Shown one piece after another: positions 24,162 through 32,244 of a stretch of 39,174 nt of DNA; the first letter of the stretch is position 1, and each line of letters begins with the position of its first letter. Made by a program: the position numbers and the translations under genes. This DNA is from Geofilum rhodophaeum (lineage in GTDB: Bacteria; Bacteroidota; Bacteroidia; Bacteroidales; Marinilabiliaceae), in NCBI RefSeq assembly GCF_002210225.1, contig NZ_MWUJ01000022.1, forward strand, positions 1 to 39,174. Reading direction: 5' to 3'. The notes under the pieces were generated by a model. That model worked only from the letters and a program-made list of their open reading frames with translations, did no database searches and was not told the DNA's origin.

Positions 24162-24518
24162 TTAGCGGGCTGCTTTCAGTTGCAGATTCAGGGCGTGCAG
24201 CTCATTGCTGTTGACCTTAATGGCTTTGGTTTCGGCGTTTTCGTACGAAATCAGATTGGCCTTCACCTTGTACTCGCCGGCTTTCAGCTGGTCAAAGGCA
24301 AACTGACCCTCAAAATCGGTATAGGTCTTCAGCTCGGTACCTTCAACCTGTACCTCCACACCGGTCAGTGCTTCACCGGTTAACTGATCCACCACCACAC
24401 CCGAAATGATGTTGTTGGCTACCGGAGCAGCTGCAGGTTCGGCAGGCTGGGTAGCCAGGGCCGAAACAGTCATTACACTTACCATTACCACGCTCAAAAA
24501 AATTGCTTTTGCTTTCAT
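24162..24518 (-). CDS. small secreted carboxypeptidase-regulatory-like domain protein
   Basis: A 118-residue protein. The signal peptide (MKAKAIFLSVVMVSVMTVSALA) is followed by an Ala/Pro linker and a single CarboxypepD_reg-like β-sandwich (ISGVVVDQLTGEALTGVEVQVEGTELKTYTDFEGQFAFDQLKAGEYKVKANLISYE). This is the same fold as the N-terminal domain of the TonB receptor in this window, here standing alone. The promoter region has a perfect -7 box (TACTTTTG read leftward, 24593-24586). A putative Pho box lies directly upstream at 24602-24620. Its role is unknown; it may be a phosphate-regulated periplasmic accessory protein. Confidence 0.75.
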   Translation of the reverse strand: MKAKAIFLSVVMVSVMTVSALATQPAEPAAAPVANNIISGVVVDQLTGEALTGVEVQVEGTELKTYTDFEGQFAFDQLKAGEYKVKANLISYENAETKAIKVNSNELHALNLQLKAAR

Positions 24519-24585
24519 CTTGCTTTATTTTAATGTTTTTGTCTTTCTTGTTTTGGGAACCCCCTTTGGGGTTCACTTACGAAGG

Positions 24586-24593
24586 CAAAAGTA
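24586..24593 (-). promoter_or_regulatory. -7 box of the small secreted protein gene
   Basis: Read leftward this is TACTTTTG, a perfect TAnnTTTG match, giving a leader of about 60 nt. The leader contains a small hairpin, GAACCCC (24557-24563) with GGGGTTC (24568-24574). No TTG box sits at -33; the Pho-like box occupies that position instead. Confidence 0.6.
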
Positions 24594-24601
24594 GCGCGGC
24601 A

Positions 24602-24620
24602 ATGTTAAGTGATTATTAAG
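24602..24620 (-). promoter_or_regulatory. putative Pho box of the small secreted protein gene
   Basis: Read leftward: CTTAATAATCACTTAACAT, half-sites CTTAATA and CTTAACA 11 bp apart. It ends 8 bp upstream of the perfect -7 box, the arrangement expected of an activator replacing the -33 element. It shares the CTTAACAT octamer with the boxes near the phosphate genes. Confidence 0.6.
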
Positions 24621-24715
24621 AAGGGGTTATGCTTGCTTTAAGAAAGCATTTCTGCTTCTTATCAAGGCTTTTGCCTGGTAGTACAGTCCCCCTTTGTAAG
24701 CGTGCCCCATCACTT

Positions 24716-27178
24716 TTAGGACAGCGGTTCAATTTTGAAGCCCGCCTGCTTCACCTGCGCCATAATTTCCTCCGCTCCTGCACCGGTCGCGGTTACCGTT
24801 AAAATTTTATCGTCGTTGGCGGTGTCCACCTCCCAGTTTTCAATTTGTGAAAGACCATCCAGTCGTGGTTTCACGGCCGCTACACAGCCCCCGCAATTCA
24901 GGTTGGTTTTAAAACGAAGGGTTTGCATTTCCTGTTTCATAGTGTTTGATTTTAAAGGTTGTTGCTTCTTACTTGTTGTTTTTTGCCATTTGAGGCGGAG
25001 ACTGTTGCTCACCACACTCACACTGCTCATAGCCATAGCCGCACCGGCCAACATCGGATTCAGCATAAAGCCGGTAAAAGGATAGAGAATGCCGGCCGCA
25101 ATGGGAATGCCGATGAGGTTGTAAATAAAGGCCCAGAACAGGTTTTGGCGAATGGTGCGGACCGTCTGTCGCGACAGCCGCAGAGCCAGGGGTATTTTGC
25201 TGAGGTCGGACCCGATGATGGTCATCTTGGCCACTTCCATGGCGATGTCGCTGCCGCGGCCCATCGCAATACTCACATCGGCCGTGGCCAGCGCCGTACT
25301 GTCGTTGATGCCGTCGCCCACCATGGCCACCACCTCCCCTTCTTTTTGTAATTGGGCCACAAAATCGGCTTTTTGTTGGGGGAGGACTTCCGCCTTAAAG
25401 TGTTCAATCCCCGCTTCCTTTGCCACGGCTGCCGCCGTTGCGGCGTTGTCGCCCGTAAGCATGTACAGGGCAATGCCTGCCTCATGCAATTCCGCAATGG
25501 CCTGTCGCGAAGTCTCCTTGATTTGGTCGGCAATGGCCAGCACCGCCAGGGCCTCGTGGCCCCTGGCGAACCAGATGACGGTCCTCGCCTTGCGGGTCCA
25601 GACTTCCGCCTGCTGTTCCAGGGTCTCGTCCAGTGCCACCCCTTCTTCCTCCAAGAGCCGTCGGTTGCCCACCAGGTAAGTCGCCCCGCCATAAGTGGCC
25701 CGCAATCCCTTCCCGGTAATGCTGTCGAACTGCTCCAGTCGCAGCGCTTCCCCGTTTTGGAGGTGGTCCACCACCGCCTCGGCCAGGGGGTGTTCCGACT
25801 GCTTTTCCATCGCCAGCAAAACGCCGGCCTCCTGTTCTGCACCCGGGGCCCAGCGGATGTCGCTGACCCGCGGTTGGCCCTCGGTAATGGTGCCCGTCTT
25901 GTCCAGCACCACCGCCGTAATGCGCCGGGCGCGCTCCAGACTCTCCGCATCCTTAATCAGGATGCCGTTCTCTGCCGCCTTGCCCACGCCCACCATTATG
26001 GCCGTCGGCGTAGCCAGTCCCAGGGCACAGGGACAGGCAATCACCAGTACCGTAACCATGGCCAGCAGGCCCTGCACCACCCCGTTGCTGCCGCCCCACA
26101 GGAGCCAGGCCCCGAAGGTAAGGACGGCAATGCCCAGTACTACGGGGACAAAAACCGCAGCAATTTTATCGACCAGCTTTTGTACCGGTGCCTTGCTGCC
26201 CTGGGCATCGCGCACCGTTTGTATGATTTGGGCCAGCAGCGTGGCGCCACCTACCTTTTCGGCCTCGAAGCGGAAGCTGCCCCTCTGATTGATGGTGCCC
26301 GCAAAGACCCGCTCGCCCACTTGTTTCAGCACCGGCACCGGCTCCCCGCTCAGCATACTTTCATCCACGTACGAGCTCCCGTCCAGCACCCTGCCGTCCA
26401 CCGCAATTTTTTCGCCGGGTCGCACCACAATGCGCTGCCCCACTTCCACCCGGGAGAGCGGAATCCGCTGTGTTTCGCCCTCCGCCGTTTCCACGTTTAC
26501 CCACTTGGGCTGCAGTCCCATCAGTTTTTTAATGGCCGAGGAAGTACTGCCCTTGGCCCTTTCTTCGAGCCACTTGCCCAGCAGAATAAAGGCAATGATG
26601 ACCGCCGCCGCCTCAAAATACACATGCGCTTCCAGCCCCCTGGCCTCCCAGAAGTCGGACCACAGCATATTAAAAACGCTGAACAAATAGGCAATGCCCG
26701 TACTCAGCGCCACCAAAGTATCCATATTGGCCGAGCGGTGTTGCAATTGTCGCCAGGCATTGACAAAGAAGTCGCGCCCCAGCCACAGCACCACCGGGGT
26801 TGAAAACAGCCACATCAGGAGATTGGCGTAGGGCATGTTCATGAAAAACATGCCGATGACCACTACCGGTGCCGACAGCACCAGGGCCCAGAGGGTTTTG
26901 CTGCGCAGCATTTTAAGGTGCTGCTGCTCCCGCGCCTCCAGCTGTTCCTGCTGGTCGTCGCTCTCCTCAATCAGCAAGTCGTAGCCCGCCGCCTGCACCG
27001 CCTTTTGCAAGTCCTCCGCCCCAATTTGCTCCGACTCGTACTCCACCGTAAGCAAACCACTGGCAAAATTGACCGTAGCCATGCGTACGCCCGCCTGCTT
27101 CTTTACCGTGCTTTCGGCACTTGCAGCGCACGAAGCACAGCTCATATTTAATACCGGAAAAGATTTTTTAGTTGCCAT
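24716..27178 (-). CDS. copA: copper-transporting P1B ATPase with extra C-terminal metal-binding domain
   Basis: An 820-residue P1B-type ATPase. N-terminal HMA domain with NMSCASC (Cys14, Cys17). Membrane CPC motif at residues 382-384 (ACPCALG), phosphorylation Asp426 in DKTGT, the SEHPLAEAV nucleotide-binding motif, and the hinge [20 protein letters not shown]. The final helix carries [23 protein letters not shown], typical of Cu(I) exporters. After a basic linker (residues 738-750), the last 70 residues form a second HMA domain with NLNCGGC (Cys762, Cys765). This domain resembles the small stand-alone copper chaperones of Bacteroidota and begins with its own Met ([11 protein letters not shown]). 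It lies 84 bp after the AraC regulator gene. Confidence 0.93.
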   Translation of the reverse strand: MATKKSFPVLNMSCASCAASAESTVKKQAGVRMATVNFASGLLTVEYESEQIGAEDLQKAVQAAGYDLLIEESDDQQEQLEAREQQHLKMLRSKTLWALVLSAPVVVIGMFFMNMPYANLLMWLFSTPVVLWLGRDFFVNAWRQLQHRSANMDTLVALSTGIAYLFSVFNMLWSDFWEARGLEAHVYFEAAAVIIAFILLGKWLEERAKGSTSSAIKKLMGLQPKWVNVETAEGETQRIPLSRVEVGQRIVVRPGEKIAVDGRVLDGSSYVDESMLSGEPVPVLKQVGERVFAGTINQRGSFRFEAEKVGGATLLAQIIQTVRDAQGSKAPVQKLVDKIAAVFVPVVLGIAVLTFGAWLLWGGSNGVVQGLLAMVTVLVIACPCALGLATPTAIMVGVGKAAENGILIKDAESLERARRITAVVLDKTGTITEGQPRVSDIRWAPGAEQEAGVLLAMEKQSEHPLAEAVVDHLQNGEALRLEQFDSITGKGLRATYGGATYLVGNRRLLEEEGVALDETLEQQAEVWTRKARTVIWFARGHEALAVLAIADQIKETSRQAIAELHEAGIALYMLTGDNAATAAAVAKEAGIEHFKAEVLPQQKADFVAQLQKEGEVVAMVGDGINDSTALATADVSIAMGRGSDIAMEVAKMTIIGSDLSKIPLALRLSRQTVRTIRQNLFWAFIYNLIGIPIAAGILYPFTGFMLNPMLAGAAMAMSSVSVVSNSLRLKWQKTTSKKQQPLKSNTMKQEMQTLRFKTNLNCGGCVAAVKPRLDGLSQIENWEVDTANDDKILTVTATGAGAEEIMAQVKQAGFKIEPLS

Positions 27179-27262
27179 AGTTCCTTTGCTTTATGTACCC
27201 TGCAAAGTTGGCCCTAAAAGTCGGCAAAAGTCTTACACTATTATTGAAAAACTTTGTAAGTT

Positions 27263-27829
27263 TTATACCTGATCCAGCCCTTTGCGCCGGTCGCGCCCCA
27301 GCTGCTTAAAATGGCTCGGGGTGAGTCCCGTTACCTTTTTAAACTGGTTGCTCAGGTAGGCCACGCTCGAGTAGTTCAGGCGCAAGGCAATCTCACTCAG
27401 CGACAATTCGTCGTACACCAGCATTTCCTTAACCTTCTCAATGCGCTGTGCAATGAAGTATTTTTCGATGGTGCTGCCCTCCACCTTCGAAAAGAGGGCC
27501 GAGAGGTAGGCATAGTCGTGCTGCAAGTTGGCACTCAGGTAATCCGACAGGTTGGTTTTGGCGTCCATCCCCTGGTGGTGCACCAGGTGGATGATGGCCA
27601 CCTTTATTTCTTCGATGAGGCGACTTTTGCGGTCGTCGATCAGTTCAAAACCAAGCGGGAGCAGCGCCGCCTTTAGGGCTTCGCGCTGCTCCCCTTGTAA
27701 AGTTTCTTTCAGTTTTACCTCTCCCAGTTTGATGTCCGCCACCTGTAAATGCAGTGCATCCATCTGCTGTTGCACCACCATAATGCAGCGCTGGCACACC
27801 ATATTTTTAATGTAGAGGGTAGTCATCAT
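27263..27829 (-). CDS. AraC-family regulator with metal-binding N-terminus
   Basis: A 188-residue regulator. Residues 1-70 have an HMA-like layout with a CxxC pair (NMVCQRCIMVV, Cys12 and Cys15) and the β-α-β-β-α-β pattern ending in LLPLGFELIDD. Residues 110-185 are an AraC-type double HTH (IEKVKEMLVYDELSLSEIALRLNYSSVAYLSNQFKKVTGLTPSHFKQLG). It directly precedes the copper ATPase gene on the same strand, so copper or another thiophilic metal is the likely signal and CopA the likely target. This is inferred from the domain and position. Confidence 0.85.
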   Translation of the reverse strand: MMTTLYIKNMVCQRCIMVVQQQMDALHLQVADIKLGEVKLKETLQGEQREALKAALLPLGFELIDDRKSRLIEEIKVAIIHLVHHQGMDAKTNLSDYLSANLQHDYAYLSALFSKVEGSTIEKYFIAQRIEKVKEMLVYDELSLSEIALRLNYSSVAYLSNQFKKVTGLTPSHFKQLGRDRRKGLDQV

Positions 27830-27862
27830 CTAATAAACGAAAGGCAGGGCCCAATTGTTTAT

Positions 27863-28720
27863 TTACAAGACCGGCTCAAGCGTATAACCCGCTTTTTTAA
27901 GCAGTTCGAGGAGTCCCTCTGCACCCGGCAAATGTCCGGCGCCCACAGCTACCAGGCAGCTTCCTTCCTGCATCAGGGCTGGCAATGCTTCGGCCCAGTT
28001 GCGGTTGCGTTGCAGCAGAAAAGTCTCTTCATACTGGCGTACCATTTCATTGTCGTTCATGAGTTTGGCCAGGGCTTGCAGGTCCTCCGCAAAATAGGCT
28101 TTTTTCAAAGCCTCAAATTCCTCAAAGCCTTCCTCGCCCAGGGAGCGCAGCATTTCATCGATCTGTAACGCGTTGGGTATCTCATCGAAGATCGACATTT
28201 GAAAGGTGGCTGTCTCCAGACTTTGAATCGGCTTCTCGCCATCCGTGGCCTGTTGTGCCAGGATGCCGTCTACCGATATCTTGGCCTCACAGGGCAACAT
28301 CACAGCCATAGTCAGCATAGAAGAAAGCACCATGGGTTTCATAATGCCCATTTGATCGAGACCCGCTCCAAAATGCACCTTCAAGGTGCTGTCGATGAAG
28401 GCATAATCTTCCGCAGTCAGTCCCTTGTAAACGTTCTCCATACCCGGATTCATCATCAAAGGCTGCATTTCCGCCATTACCGCCGGGTCCATAGGATTCA
28501 GCTCCAGCACCAGGGTCTGACTTTCTGCGAGGGCCGATTGCAGTTTCTCCGGCATTTGAAAGTCCTGGGCACAAAGCATGTGCATGGTGCCGTAAATGTA
28601 GGATGGACTATTCAAATCTTTACCGCTCACCTTCCACAGCAGCGATTGTTCCTGTGCCTGGGTCAGCACCGGCAGCAGGAGGATCAGTACAGCCAGCAGG
28701 CTGGTTCTTAGGTTTTTCAT
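27863..28720 (-). CDS. exported TraB/GumN-family protein
   Basis: A 285-residue protein. The signal peptide ends near QAQ, residues 21-23. The TraB/GumN hallmark SPSYIYGTMHML (GxxH, His47) is followed by LVLELNPMDPAVMAE and ends with CLVAVGAGHLPGAEGLLELLKKAGYTLEPV, where GAGHL is the second conserved histidine motif. The family (related to Tiki metalloproteases) is thought to have peptidase activity, but this has not been demonstrated for most bacterial members. It is followed by tRNA-Val in the opposite direction of reading order and shares no obvious operon. Confidence 0.83.
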   Translation of the reverse strand: MKNLRTSLLAVLILLLPVLTQAQEQSLLWKVSGKDLNSPSYIYGTMHMLCAQDFQMPEKLQSALAESQTLVLELNPMDPAVMAEMQPLMMNPGMENVYKGLTAEDYAFIDSTLKVHFGAGLDQMGIMKPMVLSSMLTMAVMLPCEAKISVDGILAQQATDGEKPIQSLETATFQMSIFDEIPNALQIDEMLRSLGEEGFEEFEALKKAYFAEDLQALAKLMNDNEMVRQYEETFLLQRNRNWAEALPALMQEGSCLVAVGAGHLPGAEGLLELLKKAGYTLEPVL

Positions 28721-28775
28721 AACGTTGTTTTTGGGTGAATTAAATTGATAATTAAGGTTGAAGCGCTAAAAATAG

Positions 28776-28811
28776 AAAAAATCCGGCCCTTAAAAAAGAA
28801 CCGGATTTTTT
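28776..28811 (-). terminator. terminator of tRNA-Val
   Basis: An AT-flanked stem (AAATCCGG around 28779-28786 with CCGGATTT at 28801-28808) ends in a T run when read leftward. It begins 19 bp after the tRNA-Val 3' end. Confidence 0.75.
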
Positions 28812-28829
28812 ATTTATCCTAATGCTGTG

Positions 28830-28904
28830 TGGGTTGTACTGGATTCGAACCAGTGACCCCTACCCTGTCAAGGTAATGCTCTAAACCAACTGAGCTAACA
28901 ACCC
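28830..28904 (-). tRNA. tRNA-Val (GAC anticodon)
   Basis: A complete cloverleaf. The acceptor stem is GGGTTGT/ACAACCC, the D arm begins GCTCAGTTGGTTTAGAGC, and the anticodon stem TTACC/GGTAG encloses loop TTGACAG (anticodon GAC). The T arm is ACTGG with TTCGAAT and CCAGT. The discriminator base is A and CCA is not encoded. Confidence 0.93.
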
Positions 28905-28916
28905 CTAATTGTTTTG

Positions 28917-28945
28917 CAAAAATAGGGGTTTTTTCAGAACGGCAA
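28917..28945 (-). promoter_or_regulatory. promoter of tRNA-Val
   Basis: Read leftward: TTG (28945-28943), an 18-bp spacer, then TATTTTTG (28924-28917). This is a full Bacteroidetes-type promoter ending 12 bp before the tRNA 5' end. Confidence 0.75.
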
Positions 28946-28977
28946 AGCAGCAAGCCTAAATTTAAATCCTTCCGTGC

Positions 28978-29379
28978 TTACTTATTTTTCAGCAGGTCGC
29001 GGATTTCGGCCAGTAAAACTTCCTCTTTGGAGGGAGCCGGCGGGGCAGCAGGTGCTGTCGCCTCTTTCTTTTTGGCGGCATTCATCGCCTTAACCACCAT
29101 AAAAATGGCAAAGGCAATAATTATAAAGTCGATGAGCACCTGAATAAAGTTGCCGTAGTTGATGGTGACTGCCGCGGTCTCGCCCACTGCCTCCTTCAAA
29201 ACAACCTGCAGTTCGCTGAAATTGACCCCGCCCACCAGCAGACCGATGGGAGGCATAATGATATCGTTGACTACCGAGGTCACAATTTTACCAAAGGCGG
29301 CGCCAATGACAATACCTACGGCCATGTCCACCACATTGCCTTTCATGGCAAAGGCCTTGAATTCTTTGAGCATTCCCAT
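28978..29379 (-). CDS. mscL: large-conductance mechanosensitive channel
   Basis: A 133-residue MscL. The start at 29379 ([33 protein letters not shown]) matches the family N-terminus; longer in-frame extensions upstream are not supported. Two membrane helices: about 17-45, with the [29 protein letters not shown] hallmark, and about 78-100 ([23 protein letters not shown]). The C-terminal amphipathic helix ([16 protein letters not shown]) follows an Ala/Pro linker. It forms a pentameric emergency valve against osmotic downshock. A perfect -7 box TATTTTTG lies upstream at 29444-29437. Confidence 0.95.
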   Translation of the reverse strand: MGMLKEFKAFAMKGNVVDMAVGIVIGAAFGKIVTSVVNDIIMPPIGLLVGGVNFSELQVVLKEAVGETAAVTINYGNFIQVLIDFIIIAFAIFMVVKAMNAAKKKEATAPAAPPAPSKEEVLLAEIRDLLKNK

Positions 29380-29436
29380 AGTCCTAATTTTAAGGTTAAT
29401 ACGGAATGAAATGTACGGCGATATTTTGATAAGAAG

Positions 29437-29444
29437 CAAAAATA
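29437..29444 (-). promoter_or_regulatory. -7 box of mscL
   Basis: Read leftward: TATTTTTG, matching TAnnTTTG, 57 bp upstream of the mscL start and just after the end of the PAP2-like gene. No clear TTG box is seen at the usual distance. Confidence 0.45.
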
Positions 29445-29446
29445 TT

Positions 29447-30127
29447 TTAGTCGCCCACTGTTTTTTTAGGGGCCTTAGCCGAGGGATCCATGTATTGCAG
29501 AAAGTGCTTGTCGCCAAAGCTCTTAATGGCGTAGGCAAAGAAAACACCCGACAGAATGTCGATGGTGTAATGGCCTCTGGACAAAAAGAGGGCAATCATA
29601 ATCATGCTCACCGAGAACAAAAGCAGTTGGCGGTAGGGTCTGGCCCTCACCAGCAGATAGTACAGGAAGGCCACGCCGGTATGGCCCGAAGGATATACAC
29701 CCAGCTCAATTTCGGTAAAACCATTAAAGGGCCCGTCGGTCCCGTCAAAGCCCATGGGGTTGCCAAAGGGGGTGAGCACAATAAAGAAACCGCGAACCAA
29801 TTGAAATAGGCCGGTAAGCAGCAAAAAGTAGGGAACACGGCTGTAGTAGCCTTTGTGAAGGACAAAAACCACCAAAAGAAAAAGCGAGACCAGTGAGAAA
29901 ATGTCGTAGATGTAGTCGATGTCCCACAGGGGAATGTTGTCGAGCACCAAGTCGGACAACACCGGGAGTGATTGTCCGCTCTCTACATAGTTCAGCAAGT
30001 ATTTTTGCGAGTAAAAGTTGAGCTCGATACCAAGCACCAGAACTACTGCGCCTAAGTAAAAATACTTGTTTTTCAGCAGCTTCAGCAGCTCTCCGGCTAT
30101 TTCCATCAGCTTATTCATAAATTCCAT
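29447..30127 (-). CDS. PAP2-like (sphingomyelin synthase-type) membrane phosphatase/transferase
   Basis: A 226-residue protein with about six membrane helices. [15 protein letters not shown] (His149) and [12 protein letters not shown] (His186, Asp190) are the two conserved motifs of the PAP2_C/sphingomyelin synthase branch of lipid phosphatases. It probably removes or transfers a phosphate-linked head group on a membrane lipid. The start overlaps the 3' end of the upstream glycosyltransferase gene by 17 bp (or 8 bp if the ATG at 30118 is used), so the two are translationally linked. A shared role in lipid or lipid-linked sugar metabolism is plausible. Confidence 0.78.
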   Translation of the reverse strand: MEFMNKLMEIAGELLKLLKNKYFYLGAVVLVLGIELNFYSQKYLLNYVESGQSLPVLSDLVLDNIPLWDIDYIYDIFSLVSLFLLVVFVLHKGYYSRVPYFLLLTGLFQLVRGFFIVLTPFGNPMGFDGTDGPFNGFTEIELGVYPSGHTGVAFLYYLLVRARPYRQLLLFSVSMIMIALFLSRGHYTIDILSGVFFAYAIKSFGDKHFLQYMDPSAKAPKKTVGD

Positions 30128-30848
30128 AGCTGTAAACGATTTCTTTTTTGGTGACCTCTTTTCCGGTCAACATTCGGTAAAGATGAATTCGAATGTATTT
30201 GGTCATAAAACGCAATCCCCCTTCGGATTTGGCTCTGCGGTCGGAGGTGAAAAAATAGGGGGAGAGTATGCCGAACTTCAATCCATGCTTCCTTCGCGCC
30301 TTTTTTAGGTAATTGCAATCTTCACAGATGCCCAAAGTCTCGTCGAAGCCTCCAACCAGTTCATGCGTTCTTTTATTGGAAATAAAGCAGGCGCCGTAAG
30401 CGGCCGAGTACAGTGGCTTAAGTCCGTACATAAAGGCATTGAGGAAATAAGCACCTAGGTTCGAGACAAAATCGCCTTCCAAAATTCGGATGGGACAGGT
30501 GGCCAAATCGAGTTGGCGTTTTTCCATCTCGGCGGTTACGGTGGCAATAAAATGAGGAAGAATGGTGGTGTCGGCATCAAAAAACAGCAGGCGGTCGTAG
30601 CGGGCCGCGGCAGCGCCCTGATTTCTGCCGTGTGCAGGCCCCATGGTTTCGTTCAGCTTAACATAGCTGAATTCAGCAAAGTTGGCCGCAAAACCTTTGG
30701 CCACCTTTTCCGTTTGGTCGTTGCTGTTGCTGTCTACAACAATTACTTCAAAGTTCTGGAGCGTTTGCGCTTTTAATCCTTTGAGTATGTTCGAAATGTA
30801 TTTCTCCTCGTTGTAGGCAATGATGATAACGCTGATACGGACCCCCAC
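30111..30848 (-). CDS. family 2 glycosyltransferase
   Basis: A 245-residue GT2 enzyme. It has the GT-A fold start ISVIIIAYNEEKYISNILKGLKAQTLQNFEVIVVDSNSNDQT, and then GPAHGRNQGAAAARYDRLLFFDADTTI with the DxD motif at the Asp-Ala-Asp of FFDADT. The acceptor region has ACFISNKRTHELVGGFDETLGICEDCNYLKKARRKHG, where the ED corresponds to the catalytic base. There are no obvious membrane segments. The nucleotide sugar and acceptor are unknown. It overlaps the PAP2-like gene, suggesting a joint function in envelope glycolipids. Confidence 0.85.
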   Translation of the reverse strand: MGVRISVIIIAYNEEKYISNILKGLKAQTLQNFEVIVVDSNSNDQTEKVAKGFAANFAEFSYVKLNETMGPAHGRNQGAAAARYDRLLFFDADTTILPHFIATVTAEMEKRQLDLATCPIRILEGDFVSNLGAYFLNAFMYGLKPLYSAAYGACFISNKRTHELVGGFDETLGICEDCNYLKKARRKHGLKFGILSPYFFTSDRRAKSEGGLRFMTKYIRIHLYRMLTGKEVTKKEIVYSYGIYE

Positions 30849-30890
30849 GTCTGTTGGTGTTAGGTAAATGCTGTTTTAATTTGTCGCTTG

Positions 30891-30898
30891 CAAATATA
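30891..30898 (-). promoter_or_regulatory. -7 box of the glycosyltransferase gene
   Basis: Read leftward: TATATTTG, a perfect TAnnTTTG match 42 bp upstream of the glycosyltransferase start. A run of Ts rather than a clear TTG lies at the -33 position. Confidence 0.5.
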
Positions 30899-30949
30899 TT
30901 TATCCCAGCGAAAAAAACAGCATTACGGCAGCCCAAATGTGTTTGTTGT

Positions 30950-31198
30950 TTATTCCTTGCTGGCCTCAAACTGGTCGATGATGGCTCTGGCTTTTTCGTA
31001 ATCCCTACTGTTGATCACAATTTTCACCGCCCCTGCACCACCTCCGGCAACGTACCAGGGTGCAATGCTTCCCATCAGTTCGTCCTTGATAAAAGTGTCT
31101 ATTTCGGCATCCTGCAAAAGGCTGTTCACCATTTGTGCTTCCAGGGGCGAGGAGGAATATACTTCAATGAGCTCGTCGTCGTTTCGTTCTTTAGTCAT
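30950..31198 (-). CDS. DUF2007 protein
   Basis: An 82-residue soluble protein of the DUF2007 (putative signal-transducing) family: ELIEVYSSSPLEAQMVNSLLQDAEIDTFIKDE, a Gly-rich loop VAGGGAGAVKIVI, and the C-terminal SRDYEKARAIIDQF. The fold is ferredoxin-like. It has no signal peptide or membrane segment. The role of the family is unknown. It sits about 100 bp from the glycosyltransferase gene on the same strand, with a separate promoter in between. Confidence 0.85.
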   Translation of the reverse strand: MTKERNDDELIEVYSSSPLEAQMVNSLLQDAEIDTFIKDELMGSIAPWYVAGGGAGAVKIVINSRDYEKARAIIDQFEASKE

Positions 31199-31254
31199 GG
31201 TGGGTTTCGTTTTAAGTCAGGACTTAAGATACCGTTTTTCTTTATTTGGTGCAA

Positions 31255-31974
31255 TCAAAAACCTATTTTTACGCCTCCCTTTGATTCTGGTATCCACATT
31301 CCTTTGTTTTGATCGTACTGATATTCTATCCCCACACTTATATTTGAGTTGGAATTGAGGGGGGCCGAAATCGAACTTCCTGCTTTGGTTTGCAGAAAAA
31401 GAGGATTTGAAAAGAGAAGGGTAGCAGAGTTCAGAGGAAGGACATGTTGGCCCCAGACATTTAAGTGTAATCGCTTAAAAAGGTTGTAACGGATACTGGA
31501 ATTGAATCCCAGAAGATCTTGTCTGTATTGCGGAAATGTATAGCTGAACTGTCTGTGAAAGCTTGTTCCGGCGGACAAATAGAGTCGGGCAGAGGGCGCC
31601 CAGCGCAAGGCCGTACTCAAGGAGGTGTATTCTCCCATGCCCATATGGATTATTCGTTCTGTGCTCCCAATAAAATTCAGCGATTGCGAAAGAGGGATGG
31701 GCTGTGACCGGGAATACGCGCCAAGAGTGGAATAGGTGGTGGTAATTCCTGGAAGTGAAAAGGGAAAGACAAGCGCGTTGAATTTAAGGCTGTCAGCCAG
31801 CAGGCTGTTTAGCATGAGAGGAGGGGGGCTAATGATGGCCTCAAGCGCAGGTGTCACGTGCCTGTCCGGTGCTACATAAATATCGGTCTGCGTGCTGCTA
31901 TCGGTTGTTTGTCCCAGGGCAGAGTTAAAGTACACAAGGGTCACCACGATCAAAAATGCTGTTTGAAGTTTCAT
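31255..31974 (-). CDS. exported protein of unknown function, probably β-rich
   Basis: A 239-residue protein. The signal peptide ends near ALGQ (residue 22). The mature part alternates polar and aromatic residues, as in outer-membrane β-barrels (ALRWAPSARLYLSAGTSFHRQFSYTFPQ, SSIRYNLFKRLHLNVWGQHVLP, ISVGIEYQYDQ), and it ends in Phe (GGVKIGF). These features fit a small outer-membrane barrel. I recognise no family. A perfect -7 box lies at 32011-32004. Confidence 0.6.
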   Translation of the reverse strand: MKLQTAFLIVVTLVYFNSALGQTTDSSTQTDIYVAPDRHVTPALEAIISPPPLMLNSLLADSLKFNALVFPFSLPGITTTYSTLGAYSRSQPIPLSQSLNFIGSTERIIHMGMGEYTSLSTALRWAPSARLYLSAGTSFHRQFSYTFPQYRQDLLGFNSSIRYNLFKRLHLNVWGQHVLPLNSATLLFSNPLFLQTKAGSSISAPLNSNSNISVGIEYQYDQNKGMWIPESKGGVKIGF

Positions 31975-32003
31975 GATAGATTTTTGGGTCCCAGGTCTTT
32001 AAA

Positions 32004-32011
32004 CAAAAATA
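32004..32011 (-). promoter_or_regulatory. -7 box of the exported protein gene
   Basis: Read leftward: TATTTTTG, 30 bp upstream of the start at 31974. No matching TTG box is seen at 19-21 bp. The remaining 230 bp up to the end of the efflux operon show no gene. Confidence 0.5.
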
Positions 32012-32244
32012 GGGCCAACTCATCAAAGGTGTGCTGTTTTTTTGTAAAAGAATAGTGTTGTGTGCAGTGAAAAATTCCGTGTTTATGTGTTTTCATACCC
32101 AAAGTAAAAAGACCGGCAAGCAGCTCGAAAGGCGGTTCGATGCGTACTTCCTGTCTTCAGAATGGTATACCCCGGGGGTGAAAAAGAATGGCTCAGGGGA
32201 GGTGAACTGGTGCTGCAGAACGACCTGCTGCAAGCCGTCCGCCA

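Noticed and set aside
25352-26803. 483-codon plus-strand frame opposite the copper ATPase gene
   Set aside because: The opposite strand contains all P-type ATPase motifs in order; this frame is a shadow.
30657-30664. A further CTTAACAT octamer as an additional Pho-like box
   Set aside because: It lies inside the glycosyltransferase coding region and lacks a related half-site 11 bp upstream.
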